A DNA stretch of 64,000 nt, from positions 58,448,822 through 58,512,821 of the forward strand of contig CM077162.1 in assembly GCA_039583875.1 (NCBI GenBank), given 5' to 3'. Position 1 is the first letter of the stretch; every line of letters begins with the position of its first letter. Origin of the DNA: Platanthera guangdongensis (lineage: Eukaryota; Streptophyta; Magnoliopsida; Asparagales; Orchidaceae). Shown here one piece after another: positions 10,631-22,826 of the stretch. A model generated the notes under the pieces. It was not told where the DNA came from and made no database searches. It saw only the letters and a program-made list of their open reading frames with translations. Position numbers and translations under genes: made by a program.

Positions 10631-11083
10631 ATAGAAAAGCTCTGACATGAACTAGGGTTTCGTTTGAGGGGGAGGAGGCTTATTTTTACCGGTCAAGCGA
10701 TTACCATCGTATGAATAGACTCTTAAAGTGGATCATCAACTGAACCTGCTTGCGAATCAGATGTAGATTTGGCGTGTGTTCAGTCCTCTTTGCGCATTGC
10801 TTTAAGCACATTAGCAGTTGAGCCTGAATATATATAGAAGTAATGTTTAATTATTCGGCAAAAACTGGTTGTTGGAAGATGTGCTACTTCTGATTTTTGT
10901 CTGCGAATCGTACTGCCGATTGTAATTTGTACTGCTATTCCAAGCTTCTCCCTTATGTACTGGTTCTAAAATATTATTGTACGTCACTGTACGTGGTTTG
11001 GATTTTTGAGGCTGGGTTAAGTTGGATTTTTTTTGAAGGTAGTTGATTGATTTTATTAAGATGTGGGACGGTTTTGATCCAAA
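10631..11083. other. AT-rich intergenic sequence
   Basis: No reading frame, repeat or element boundary that I can support. Confidence 0.4.
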
Positions 11084-11087
11084 TTAA

Positions 11088-11275
11088 GGCACCGTTTGGC
11101 ACGGTGGTGCCGGTCATGAATACTAATATAGGGTTAAATTGTCTTTCGTTAAGGCCCACATAAGAAACTTCAGCCACTTTTATTTTTAAATAGAAGATGT
11201 TTGTTATGTGATCCTTAACAAATGAGAGTTTAACATATCCGTGTTTATGACCGCCATCATCATGCCAAAGGGAGC
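11088..11275. mobile_element. Tourist-like MITE, copy 2
   Basis: A 188-bp element, GGCACCGTTTGGCACGG at the left and the complement of a matching end at the right (ATGCCAAAGGGAGC), flanked by TTAA on both sides (11084-11087, 11276-11279). It shares its ends and part of its interior with 7898-8078, so the two are members of one family. Confidence 0.75.
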
Positions 11276-11279
11276 TTAA

Positions 11280-11726
11280 GACTTCTTATAATTGTTAAAA
11301 TTTATTCACCCGAAAATCACTCAATTTTTTTATCGAAACAAAATTAAATTAAAATGAACCGATTCAAATTGGCTCGAAATAGATTCCGAGTCGCTCGATT
11401 GTTGATTTGAGTCGGCTCGATTAATTATTATTTCTATTTTTATTAAATATTGTTTATCTGTTTAGATTTTCCAATATGGCAATATCCTACTTTTCAATTT
11501 TGCTTCGTTGTCTCCGGCCTCTATAGTCTGCACCTTAATTAACTGTTGTCCCTCGAAAATCAAAATAGAGGTAATAACGCAAGCATTGTCGTTTGTCCCA
11601 TTCAGTTTTAATGATTTCACACTCACGTGTGGACGTGCCTCTTAAAAGTTCAGTCTTCATTTTTTTCAACCTTTTTAGCTTTTAGTGGCTCTGCCTTTTC
11701 CGTTCGGCGTTTCCAGGATTTCAAAT
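11280..11726. other. AT-rich intergenic sequence
   Basis: No supportable gene. A plus frame (11627-12022) starts here but owes its length to the repeat array that follows. Confidence 0.4.
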
Positions 11727-11729
11727 TGA

Positions 11730-13515
11730 GGGCCTGTTTGGAAGGGTTTTTAGCTTCTTTTAATTTTCTGAAAAACACTATCACACTTAAGAAACCGTTT
11801 GCATTGTCTACCGGTGGGAAAAGCTATCGCGGAAAACTCCATTTTCTCTTCTTTTGGAAAAGTCACTTGTCACCTACTTTTACCTTTTTGAAAAGCACTT
11901 CATCACAAAATTTACGCTCGGGCACGAAATTTTCGCCCGGGCTGGCATTTTTCGCCCAAGTGCGGGGTATTTCGCCCGGATGTGTTTTTTCTCCCGAGTG
12001 CGATTTTTTCGCCCGTGCATGATCTTTATCGCCCGGGCGGGTTTTTTTCGCACGACCGATTTTTCTGCCCGGGAGCGAATTTTTTCGTCCGAACACAAAT
12101 TTTTCGCCCGGTCGCGAATTTTTCGCCTGGCCAGATTTTTTAGTCCGGGCACAGGATTTTTCGCCTGAGTGCGTTTTTTTCGCCCGAGTGCAGTTTTTTC
12201 ATCCGTGCACAATTTTTTTTTCCCGAATGCATTTTATTCGCCCGGGCCGATTTTTTCTTCCTTGAGTGATTTTTTTTGCACCAGCGCAAATTTTTCGCCA
12301 GAGCGACATTTTTTTGCTCGGGGGTGATTTTTTCGCCCTGACGAGATTTTTTTCCCGGACGCGATTTTTTTCGTGCGTGCGCGATTTTTTGCCTGTGAAC
12401 GAATTTTTCGGTCGGGCTCGAATTTTTCGCCCAAGAGCGATATTTTTTCATCAGAGCTTGTTTTTTTCCCGGGAAGCGGTTTTTTCTCCCAGACGCAATT
12501 TTTCGCCCGAGCGCGATTTTTTCGCCAGAGAACGAATTTTTGCCCCGTGAGCTGCTTTTTTCGCTCGGTCGTGAATTTTTCGACCGTGCGCAAATTTTTC
12601 GCACTTGAGCTATATTTTTTTGTCTGGGCACATTTTTTTTGCCCGGCCGAGATTTTGTCTCCTGAGCGCCTCCGTGGCAAATGTTTTGCTCGAAACGCGA
12701 ATTTTTTGCCGAGGTGTGATTTTTTCGCTCGTTCGTTATTTTTTTCCCAGCCATGTATTTTTTTTGCCTGGATGCTATTTTTTTCGCACGAATGCATTTT
12801 TTCGCTTTCGGGCAAAAATATCAAGTCTGTGAGAAAATATCGTGTCCGGGCTAAAAATTCATGCCCGTGCAAAAAATTCACCTCCGGGCGAAATATTCGC
12901 GTCCGACTGAAAAATTGGCGCTCCGGCAAAAATATTGCACCCGCCCGAAAAATTTGCGCCTGGGCGGAAAATATCACACCCGGGAGAAAAATTCACTGTC
13001 GGGCGAAAAAATCGTGTCCGGGTGAAAAAACCGCGTCGCGGCAAAAAAACCGCGTCCCGGTGAAAAAACTGCGCCCGAGCCAAAAAACCGTGTCTAAGCG
13101 AAAAAATCGCGCCCGGACGAAAAAATCGCGCTCGTTCGAAAAAATCGCGTCCGGGCTAAAAAACCGCGCCAGGGCGAAAAAACAGCTCCCGCTCGAAAAA
13201 AAACGTGTCAGAGCGAAAAAAATGGCGTCTTTTCGCCCCCAACGCATATTTTTGGTCGGGTGCGCATTTTCCGCATGGAAGCACATTTTTGGCCCGCGCG
13301 CTCATTTTCCCCCGGACAGACTTTTTTAATAAATAAAGTTACCGCCGCAGAGATTTGCCAAACGGTTTATAATGTCCTTTTTTTGAAAAGTTCTATAAAT
13401 TGAGTTTACCCAAACAGTTCTTCTTTTCTAATAAACATTTTCCAAAAGCTTTTTTTTCTAGCAGCCTTTTGTCACCACTCATTTTCCTTTCTGAAAAGAT
13501 TTCCCAAACAGGCCC
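11730..13515. mobile_element. Terminal-inverted-repeat element filled with a minisatellite
   Basis: It opens with GGGCCTGTTTGG and ends with the exact complement CCAAACAGGCCC. TGA flanks both sides (11727-11729 and 13516-13518), matching a three-base target duplication. The ends resemble Tourist/PIF-type MITE termini, but at 1786 bp it is far longer than usual. About 200 bp at each side are subterminal AT-rich sequence with scattered TTTTGAAAAG words. The rest is a 19-bp minisatellite that reverses orientation. There is no transposase. Foldback or snap-back elements are the nearest known category. Confidence 0.7.
11925..13310. repeat. 19-bp minisatellite with two orientation switches
   Basis: Consensus near TTTTTTCGCCCGGGCGCGA, spacing mostly 18-20 bases. 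Forward copies run from about 11925 to 12810 (roughly 45 units), reverse-complement copies from about 12815 to 13222 (roughly 20), then three or four forward copies to 13310. Because 19 is not a multiple of three and the unit rarely contains stops, long Lys/Arg/Ala or Phe/Ser/Arg-rich frames open in several frames on both strands. They are artefacts of the repeat, with a 19-residue super-repeat. Confidence 0.9.
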
Positions 13516-13518
13516 TGA

Positions 13519-13971
13519 GCGGAGCCTCGGAGACGTACTTCCCTTATCCCAACAATGACGTTGCTCTGAGTGTCAGAGACCTGCAGTCCTCACACTCAAC
13601 GAAGGCATCGATCTGAGCTATTCACAACTTCCCAGTTGTAGGAGATGTAGCATAAATTTGTTTATGAATTTATTTTGGCTTTGATATTGTGTTTATTCTC
13701 TCTTCGAAATATACATTATTCTTCTAGTTTTAAATTTGGCCAGCGAGCAGAGTGACCCAGCGGGTCATAAAAATAGTCGAGCTCCCGTGGTGCTCATTTT
13801 CATGTTACCTTTAGTCGTCAATTTTGCCACACCGGTACGTACGGCCTACAGACATGATTGACCAGCCATTTTTCATTGCAAACAATTCACAAGTATTACA
13901 TTAGACAACTGGCTCAATTTGGGTATGCGGTGACTTGCCCTACTCGACAGAAAATAATTCAGGCAGGCGGT
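13519..13971. other. Intergenic sequence
   Basis: No supportable gene or element. Composition is AT-rich, especially 13640-13740. Confidence 0.4.
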
Positions 13972-15307
13972 TGTAAGACCCCTCCCCCTTACCAAGGACT
14001 TTACCTGATCTTATGCCCAGAACTGTCGCCTTACGGTGACACTAACACACGGGTTAGTCGTCACCGCACGACACCGATCCTGCCGGCTAGTACGATCATT
14101 TTAACTTGTAGGTCAAATTGAGAATAGAAGTAAAACTGGAAAATATTTCAGTCCACATCACAGATATATTATATAAATAAATAAAAGCAGTCCAACAATG
14201 ATGAGTACAAAGAGAGCAAAGGGCTTATGCCCTGATACATGTCATAATGAATAAATCCCTCTCTCACGTAACTTTAAGCGGAAGCTAAACTAGAACATCC
14301 GTCATCACCTGACGCTGAGCTGTAGTAGTGTGTGGTATCTGCTCCTCAGATCCTGCCACCCCGTCCTGCTAGTCGTGCTGGTATTCCATTTGCTCGAGCT
14401 CCTAAAATGATACGGTCACAACCGACCGTTAGTCATAATGACTAAGTTATTTCATACTCGCCTCACCCCCGCGACTCCTAGGCACCGTGCGAGAGGATGA
14501 AGGCAGAGGAGAACAAAGGAGCATCAAAAGGGCAAGTGATAGTGGAACAAATTTATCATAAATAAGCATTTAATAGTGTTTACATCAATATACTAGCAGT
14601 TATATATATGAGATGTACAACAAGTGAAGAACTATAACAGAACACTAGAAATGAAGGGAGGAGTAAGTAATGCAAACAATGCAGTAAGGTAAACAACTAC
14701 TACTAAGCTACCATCAGAAGAGTACCTTAACTTTTATGAATGCACATACAAAATTATAAGTTACGGTTTCAGGAAATATAACTTATCATATAAAAGAGCT
14801 CATACTAAATTATATGATAAGAATGTATGGTATGAATGTCCTAAGTATGTATGTATACTATGATGTGATATGCATGCTATGATTTGTACAAGTGCAACTC
14901 ACTCACACGACTCTTTGATCACAAACCTTTAGTTCCCACTTTTTGGAGTTCGCTAAACTCTTTGGTACCACCATTATGTCTATGACAGTAATGGAGCGGG
15001 TGTGTCCGCTCCTAGACGGGCATACACACTACCAGGCCTAGACCTCTCATATGCCTCTATACACGTCTTAGGTGTAGTTTAGAGTCTTTGAATACTAATT
15101 GCTGGCTATCCCACCAGCCGTTTTGGTCGAGTGTGCATTTTCGGGGATCGACTTCCAGAACACGGTATAAAAACAACCTACTGGCCCCTCAAATCGTCAC
15201 ACCTCGCCATTCATCGTACTATCATCCATGTGATGACTGGTCCACTATTGCATGACCCGCCACAAATTTGTTTCTATATACATGCAATTATTTCAACCCG
15301 AACCTCT
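13972..15307 (-). repeat. LTR fragment of a minus-strand element, probably gypsy
   Basis: Begins TGTAAGACCCC, which on the minus strand reads as an LTR end GGGGTCTTACA, much like the ends of the Tekay-like LTRs at 44281 and 62045. TATATTATATAAATAAATAA at 14167-14186 offers a minus-strand TATA box. The sequence stops abruptly where the SIRE-like element begins at 15308, so the rest of the older element must lie beyond the right edge of the window. No coding sequence is present. Confidence 0.5.
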
Positions 15308-16830
15308 TGTTGGATCCCTAGTTTGGATTTGGGCTAGGTTCACTATTAAATTATTGACCCTCCATGTATAGCCTAAGGTCAAATTGTTAGTTCTAAGGTC
15401 TAGGTCAGTCTGACTAGGTTAAACAAACTTTGATCCAGCCCTCAGAAGAAATCAGAGATCCAGACTTAAAAGAAATGCAGTCTTTAAGAGTTCAGAGAAT
15501 CAGTTCGAAGTTCTTCGAACTTAGCTTGACGATCGTCGATCGCAGATCGTCAAACTCAGAGTCCCTACTCTGAGCTGAGCTCAACGAACTTGGAGCTTAG
15601 GTCGACGATCTTCCTTCTTCTCTCAAGTTCTCTAGTCGACGAAATCCTATCTCAGGTCGACGAACTTGGAGCTCAGCTTTGACAGTCTATTTTCCAGATT
15701 CAATTTTCTCTGATCTCAGCTCGACGAAGACGATTTCTCAGCTCGACGAACTTGATGTTCAGGTCGACGAAATCTGTCCTGAGTTCGACGATTTCTCTCA
15801 GTATCAGTTTGGCGTTTTCTCTCATTTTGTTTTCAGTTTGGATTATTCTAAAGCAGCAATTCTCTGATAATTAACGCTCATATTCTCAAGAATATAGTTG
15901 TTGCTTGACATCATTAATTATGGATTTCAGAGAGTAATTACTTGACTTATTTACTGAGACAGTTGAAGAAACATATTTAAGATTGAATCCAGCCGTTCAA
16001 GTCCCAGGATTTTCAACATTAATTCAGGAATTCAAATTTCAAATGGCAGAAATCCTTTAGGACATATAAAAAGAAAATTTTTCTCATCAGGACAATAATA
16101 AGAACAAGAACAAGGAAGGAAATTACAAGAGATCTGTTACAGAATAATTGATAGAAGTTTTACAGAGAAACATATTGCCTTCTATAGGAAATTGAAGAAG
16201 AACATCAACAAAAATCTTTAGTCTTCTTCAGTTTCTGCTTCAGACTTCAAAAGGGACAACTATTCAACATCAGTACAAGAAGTTTCTGAGGATCTTCATC
16301 ATGGCCTACACACTAAGCAAAGCTCTCATCTTCCTGAACCATTCAACATCTCAGGGGGAGCTTTGATAAGATCAAATCCACTAGTCTTAGACTATTGACA
16401 GAGAAGAACATCATCAATTTTCTTTTTTCCACTATGTACAATGTTATAACTCCCTTCAAAAGTTAACCACTTTGATTTTTGGGCACCTGATGAAAAGCTC
16501 AAAAGGGTTGTGAGATCTCCCTTAAAATAGATCTTGTGGTGATATGACACCTGAGCAAAAACCTATGGTGGCAGGGCACCTGATCAAAAACTTGTAGCGG
16601 ATTCCTACCAGGGTGGTAGAAGAGTGGATGTACCCAAGTTTAGGGGAACCACTATAAATTTCTTGTATCGTCTGGATTGCTCCATTGTTTATTTTCTGTG
16701 TGCTTTGATAGTTTTTATTTTTATCTCTCTTTACAAATACTTACCACATATTTTAATCCGCTGTAAAAATTAATTAAAGTTTTAAAATACTCTATTCACC
16801 CCCTCTAGAGTTAAGCAGATCTATCCCTCA
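15308..16830 (+). repeat. 5' LTR of the SIRE-like element
   Basis: It begins TGTTGGATCC and ends near ATCCCTCA, about 1.52 kb. Its first 385 bases match 62713-63092. Bases 15520-15790 are crowded with TCGACGA words. The 16440-16830 part is matched in inverted orientation by 63093-63600. Confidence 0.8.
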
Positions 16831-16836
16831 CTTTTA

Positions 16837-16849
16837 ATTAGTATTAGAG
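16837..16849 (+). promoter_or_regulatory. Degraded tRNA-Met primer-binding site
   Basis: ATTAGTATTAGAG differs from the usual ATTGGTATCAGAG by one G-to-A and one C-to-T change. Its position just after the LTR supports the call. Confidence 0.65.
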
Positions 16850-16933
16850 GGAGGTTGTTTGGTTTCACAGGCTAACACCTAAACCAAAGGTTCCTTTGAT
16901 AGATCTTAATATCTGTAGTGTCTCTCTTATATC

Positions 16934-17951
16934 ATGGCACAGAATAAAGAATATTCAAGCACCGTACCTTCAATCTGTAATCTGAATAAGTTTGCAATCT
17001 GGAAGGCAAGAATTAGATTATACATAAACTCTATTGATGAGGATATATATAATTCTATCTTGATAGGTCCCCCTACTCTTTCTGTCTCTACATCAACAAG
17101 TACTTCAGCAGTTCCACCACCTGAGTGGACAGATGCTCAGAAGAAGTTGAAAATGGCAGATGCTAAGGCCATGAACATTCTGGCATAAACTATGTCTGAT
17201 GACATCTTTTCAAAGATAGCTGAATGCACATCATCAAAGGATATTTGAGATTCTCTAAACCAAATGGTTGCAGGATCAGCTGATGAGAGAAAGGACAGAA
17301 GATCTCATCTCATCTCTCAATATGAAAATTTCAAGAAAGATGAATCTAAGTCAGTAGCTGACATGTACAACCGACTCAGCTTAATCATCAATGAGCTGAA
17401 GAACCTAGATAAAAATATCTGAGTAACTAAGATAAATGACAAAATCCTTATGTGCTTCCCTAGCTCATGAGATTCTAGGATTTGGCCAATCAAGGAGGCT
17501 AGAAGTCTAAATGAAATTTCCACTGAGGCTTTTCTAGGCAAGCTCAAATCTTATGAGCAGCTTATTAAGACCAGAGAAGCAGCTGAGCAAAAGACTTCTA
17601 TATTAGGAAGAAAAGAGCAAAGCATTGCCTTTAAGGCATCTGAAGAATCTGAAACTATACTAGCAAATGAAGAGTTGATGAGTCTGTTAGCCAAAAGATT
17701 CTACAAAATGGATAGGAAAGACTTCAGAAGAAGGAAAATAAGGCACGATGACAGACCAAGATTTGACAAAACTCCTACCAAGGAGATTGTCTGCTTTGGT
17801 TGCAAAAAGCCTGAACGCATTCTACCTGAGTGTCCAGAGAAGCAGAGAAAAGACAAAAGGAAAGACAAGGACTCCAAGAAACACTACAGCAAGCCCTCTT
17901 CCAGCAAACACAAGAGGAAGAAAAAAAGGTTTTGTTGCTGAAACCTGGAGT
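16934..17951 (+). pseudogene. gag: SIRE-like copia gag, N-terminal and central part
   Basis: Starts at ATG 16934 and keeps one frame to about 17930, with several stops (for example TAA 17186-17188 and TGA or TAA codons near 17247, 17420 and 17467). The start (MAQNKEYSSTVPSICNLNKF, then W) matches the copia gag opening in which the element RNA-binding coat protein begins. A cysteine cluster at 17793-17835 (CFGC...PEC) is a zinc knuckle whose histidine position is arginine. Lys/Arg-rich sequence follows, and an indel in an A run near 17928 shifts the frame. The Tat-lineage element interrupts the gene at 17956; it resumes at 31564. Confidence 0.8.
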
Positions 17952-17956
17952 GAAAC

Positions 17957-18709
17957 TGTTGAAGCCAAAAATGACCTCAACGAGAGTTCAAAAAAAGGGG
18001 TGCAGCCAAAACCTACTTCTCTCAAGCCTCAACCCTCGACCGGATTTAAAGGACCTAAGACTGACCCAAATCCTCAGCAGGGAGGTCCCACCTCACACCC
18101 GGAAGATCTCTGAGAGCTTCCCCTCCAAAGCCAAAAGCTGGGCTAGGAGCTCCTCAGAAAGCACTGGAAGTTGGAAGATAAATGACAGCCTACTTTCCAA
18201 AGAGCCCTTATGAGTCTATTTATAGCATCTTGCTGACCTGAGATTACTGAAATGCCCCTAGTTGATCTGCCAATAGTCGAATCCCGCTGTTTTCTTGAGG
18301 GTATGGGGGTAATTTCACCCGAGGGTAATTTGGTCATTTCACCCAAGGCCCTGGCCCCCACTCGGCGAGAGCTCTGAGCCGAGAGCCTTCTGTCCAGAGC
18401 CCGGCGCAAGCAGTCTCGCCTACCTATAGGCCAGAGCTTCTTTAAGATGATCTAGGTGCTGGTGCAAGCGTTCCCGCGTTGGTCTTCGTTCGACGATTTG
18501 GCTGCGCTCGTCAATCTAGACTCGACGATCTGGGCTCAACGAATACGGGGCTCGACGAATACAGGGCATCTTGCGGGCAAGAGCTCATTTGAGACGGGAG
18601 CTTGGCGCTTAGCGCAAGCTCTCCCGCCTACTTGGGCGAGAACTTCTCTGGCTAGCCTGACTGACCATTTATGCCTCCTGGTCTGGCTCAGCGAATATGG
18701 GGTTGTACA
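17957..18709 (-). repeat. 3' LTR of the Tat-lineage element
   Basis: 753 bp, partner of 30807-31558. TCGACGA words cluster at 18489-18565. The two LTRs differ by scattered substitutions and are still easily aligned along their whole length. Confidence 0.9.
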
Positions 18710-18727
18710 CAATCCCCGCTTTTTTTG
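18710..18727 (-). promoter_or_regulatory. Polypurine tract of the Tat-lineage element
   Basis: On the minus strand an A run followed by GCGGGGATTG abuts the TGTACAACCCC start of the 3' LTR. Confidence 0.65.
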
Positions 18728-18902
18728 AGCTAGCTCTGCGCTCAAAAAGACACTTCCAACCCATAAATATTTGTTGAGCACGTGTCAACGTCAGAGAATT
18801 TTTTGGTGGGCCGTACCGTGTCTATAAATATATGTGCTGATAGACGGTCATAATTCTCCCCTTGACTATCCTTCCTCGCCTGAGTTCTCGCCTCCTCACG
18901 CA

Positions 18903-20215
18903 ATGCCTTCCAAGCGTGCCGATAAAACGCTCCCGCAGGATCTTCAGGACCGCATCAACGCGGCACATGCGCGAGCCAAGGCTAACAACGCCCTGGTTGC
19001 CCCATGGTTGGCGAGAAAGTCATCAGTCGCTGAGCCTTCTCAGCCTAAGAAGAAAAAGAAGAAGGCGAAGGCAGTTCAGCGAGACCTGCCCCGTGAGAAC
19101 AGGAGCCCGCCTACCCCGACCCCAAGCCGTGCGGATGATCCCTTTCCGCAGAAGGTATGTCTGATTCGCTAACCATTGAAAACACCAGTATTCTGTATCT
19201 GACGCGATACTTTTCGTAGGAGACGGTTCCCGATACTGTCGAGTCTCTGCGGGAACCCCTGGACCCATCATCTCGCCCCCTTGAGGGCCAACCGCAGGTC
19301 ATGGAGGTGGCTCCTCCGCCTGACTTGAGAACTGCAGGTAACTTTACCACTCTTGCTCTTAACTCAAATCTTAGGACGCTGAATTGTCTTCCCACAGCGC
19401 CAGCTTCCGCCCAGCCGGGTCTCGCTACCCGGGAGAACGAAGCAAGGGCTGCAAGTCAGCCTACCCTCGCGGTTGATTCCTCCCTACCGGCGGGAGGAAA
19501 GACTGCTGAATCTTCCGGGCCTCCATTGGATGCCAGCCATCCTACGGGAGAGGAGATCTCCCCCCACCCGCTTCCGGCCAGGCCGGGATTACCACTCGCA
19601 AAATCTACCCCCCAGGAAAAGGAAAGCCGATCCATCTACTCTTTGGAACTGAGGGGGGGGGGGGAGGGGGGGCTGGGCCTTCTCGCCTGCCATCGACTGG
19701 GGGTCCTCGCCATGCTGCAGGTATGCGGTACGTTTATCACGATTATCCTTTAGCTCTCGTCTTAACCGGAATTCTTGTCAGGGGATCTGGGCTCGCGGTC
19801 TGGAGCTGACGTAGAGGAAGAAGAAGAAGAAGAAGAAGAAAGAGAGGGGGAAGACGGCGAGAGCTCCCCCTTCCCTTCATCTGACGAGATGGAGGAGATC
19901 TTGACTAACGCCGGGAGTGCTAGAAGATGGGGGAAGAAGGTCGCCGCCGTCCTATCGAAGCTTATCCGGCGGGAGCGAGCCCATGATTTCGCGGCGAAAG
20001 AGTTTCGCCAATCAGTGGAGAAGAGGTTGGAGGCCCTCGAGCGAGACTACCTCATCGGCGAGATGGATCGGCCAGGTGGGTCTACCACCGGGTCTTTCCA
20101 TGAAAGGTGCATCGCGAGGATCCGGGACCTGTCTCGCCGGATTAATCTAGGGTGTACCGTCATGTCATCCTACTTCAACCCGCAAGCGCCACCGAGGACC
20201 AAGCTGCGGGAGTAA
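18903..20215 (+). CDS. Antisense gene A of the Tat element (intron-containing, unknown)
   Basis: TATA box CTATAAATAT at 18822-18831 precedes ATG 18834 and the likelier ATG 18903. Proposed exons are 18903-19154, 19220-19337, 19398-19720 and 19782-20215. Each junction has GT...AG and the introns are 60-65 bases. Exons 1 to 3 join in frame. The join to exon 4 is off by one, probably because of the G run at 19649-19670. The protein starts basic (Lys-rich, around residue 50), is Pro/Ser-rich in the middle, then has a Glu run (19808-19842) and an alpha-helical, charged C-terminus ending in RTKLRE. I recognise no domain. Intron 2 is a multiple of three without a stop, so its removal is uncertain. 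It lies antisense to the retrotransposon, before gene B. Confidence 0.5.
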
Positions 20216-20751
20216 GGACGATGGCGGTGGGAGCCTTATTGAGTGGCGAGACCTCACCCTTCCTTACCCCCGGCCTTCCCCTTCTCCGATATACCCCGTT
20301 AATTCTGTCTGATATTGTTGTTGCTCTTTATTCGGCTCTCGCTTGGCGAGAATAATAATTATTGATATTATTATTATAGCTTCCCGTTTAGTTTTCGCTT
20401 GGTGAGAGCAGCCTGGCCTCCGTTTGTTTTTATTTTGTATTTAGCTCTCGCGCTAATTAGCTGTCAGTCAGTCACTGTCAGACTCGGGCGGGAAAACGAA
20501 GCGCCGCCAACTTAGGACGTGCCGGCTGTACCCCCGCCGACTTTTTTGAAAAAAGTCATGATGATCACGATTTCCTATAAATAAGGTAGTTCACCTACCA
20601 CATTCATTTCTCCGAACCAAGTCTTCTCTTCTTCCTTGTCATTTTCACGGCTTACCTGAAAGTTCTCGCTTGCTTCCGCCTCTTCTTCCCATTTTCGCAC
20701 AGTTCTCGCTCTCGCCTCCCTCCTAAAGATCTCGCCTACAACTTCATCACG

Positions 20752-22826
20752 ATGCAGGGTGGAAGCGAGGGTCGTTCAAATTGTGCGGAAGCTTTCCAGA
20801 AGCACCTGTTCCCTTCCTGTACTCTTACCGTGGACGAGTTCAACCTGACCCAGACTCGCTACGTTCCCGCTGGCTTCACCGCGCGGAAGCCCGACAACCA
20901 AGATAAGGTAAACACTGCGGGGGAGGGGGAGCTCGCCATCCCTCTTGAACACTTTGAGGTGGGATTCCACCTCCCGCTGTGGCCCGAGATGCGCAAGCCC
21001 CTCCGGTATTATGGAGTTGTTCCCGCGCAACTGAATCCAAATTCGGTTGTGATTTTGGTAGCTTTCATTTGCTAAATGTGATCCGAGAGGATCGAGTTCA
21101 GCCTTCCGATCTTCCGGAAGCTGTTCACCTTCCGTGCCAAAGGAGGGGTGGTTTTCTTCTCAGGACAACTGCTCAAGACGATCGGTCTCGCCAACAAGCA
21201 CCACCACTGGGGCGAGAGGTTCATCTTTGTTTCTGGTGACTTCGGGAACGTGCCTCTCGCGCCCATCCAATATGAGGATGCCGCCTATAAGCCCCCCCTC
21301 CTTGGGCTCGCGCGAGAGCGCCCTCCTTGAGTTCTTCGGAACCAAGGACTTCGACGTCCTCTTCCTCCGGCGAGACGTTGATTCACTCCTCCCCGTGCCT
21401 TCGGGCGAAGGTAAGGTCTCGCCTTTATCCCTCTATCCCTCTCCTTTCCAATGTTAGAACTGAGTATTGTCTCTTTGGCAGGAGAGCGCGAGATCCCCCT
21501 ACGCCAACCCTTCGACGAGGCTCGCGCTGGCGGAAGCCAATCTGGAAAAGACCCGCTGGCCCTTACAAAGGCCACGGCGCAAGCCTGCCATGACGAGCCG
21601 GCTCCGCCTCCTTCAACTGGCACCGGGAAGCGAAAGCCCGACCCCCCTCTGCCCCCACCGATCAAGAGGCCCAAGGTAACGGACGCCGAGAAGGGCAAAG
21701 CCATTGTGGTGCCGCCCTCTCAACCTCTCGCCGCAGGTCGCTCCTTTGAGGAGATCTTGCAGGTCGTCCATGAGATCGCGGCTACCAGGGGTGGTGCTGA
21801 GGCCCCTGCCGAGAACCCTCCGGCCCCCGGTGAAGTGGGGGGCGAGGGAGCCGCCGCTGAGACCTCCAGCCATCCCTCGTCTGGAGAGGTACCGCGGGGC
21901 CATCGCAATTTTGGTCTCGGCATGAAGTGCCTGGACGCGGAGAACAAGCCGCTGCTACAGTGGGACCCCGACGTCAACAGGGTCTCGATCTCGTCCCTTC
22001 TGCCTAGCTGGGCGGAGCAAGACGAGGTTACCAGCGAGGCCTTCGCCTTAGGCTACTGCCTCTACAGCCTGGAGGACGCCAACATCTACGACAGGATGAC
22101 CACCCGGCTACTGGCTTATGATTCCACCCGCGCCCTGATGCGCGGGATGGAGCTTGCACACATGTGTGCTCGCCGGAGCATCACCATCGACCGCAACTTC
22201 CAGGAAAAGTTCAAGGCCAGGGAGGGCGCGGTGGCTAAGGCGGCTTCTTTGAAGAAGGATCTAGAAGACGCCAAGCAACTGCTGTCATCTCGCCGGGCGG
22301 AAGAGGTAAGCGAGACCTTTCTCGGCACTTGCTCTCACCACTACAGATTTCGACTATTCTTTTTCTTCCATGCTAACTTCTCGCCACACAGGATTCTGCT
22401 CAAGCCGCGGCGCTTCGCGAGGAACTATCCCAGGCGAGATACGAGAATGTCCTCCTAAGGGACCAGATCTTGCGCCTGGAGGCGAATGCGCCCCCTCCCC
22501 TAGATGAAAGAATGAAGAGCCGCTATTACTCCATCTATGACGTCGATAAGCTCCTCCAAGCTAATGCGCAAGCTACCGTCAAGCTGACCTTGGAGACGTT
22601 GCGAGATGTCAGATGCTTGGACGGGAGGGGCAAGATTATCACAACTCAACAACTCGATCCTTGGCTCTTCGAGCCTGTCCCGAAGCCCCCGGGCGTGCCT
22701 GATACCCCACCCTCGGATGTCCCGAAATCCCCTCATGCGGGTGGCGAGACATCCGGGGACAGCTCAGGCGAGAGCTCCAGCGGGAGTTCTGGCGAGAGCT
22801 CCGAGGGGTACAGCTTGTCCCCCTAA
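20752..22826 (+). pseudogene. Antisense gene B of the Tat element, 'putative gypsy type transposon' domain
   Basis: TATA box CTATAAATAAGG at 20575-20586; ATG 20752. Exons 20752-21410, 21482-22305 and 22392-22826 are separated by introns of 71 and 86 bases with GT...AG ends, and both joins keep the frame. The first exon carries a pattern I associate with plant Transposase_28 (PF04195): PLEHFEVGFHLPLWPEMRK, then YYGVVPAQLNPNSV, then FRKLFTFRAKGGVVFF. Two stops (21073-21075 and 21079-21081) and a shift in a C run near 21292 break it. The rest is Pro-rich, then a charged coiled-coil region spanning the last intron, then a Ser/Gly-rich tail. Antisense frames of this type are known downstream of pol in Tat elements such as Grande. 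The function is unknown. Confidence 0.65.

Noticed and set aside
12234..13329. Long open frames on both strands (318 codons plus, 247 codons minus), Lys/Arg-rich or Phe/Ser-rich
   Set aside because: They come from a 19-bp repeat that rarely contains stops; length 19 rotates the frame and gives a 19-residue periodicity. No protein is implied.
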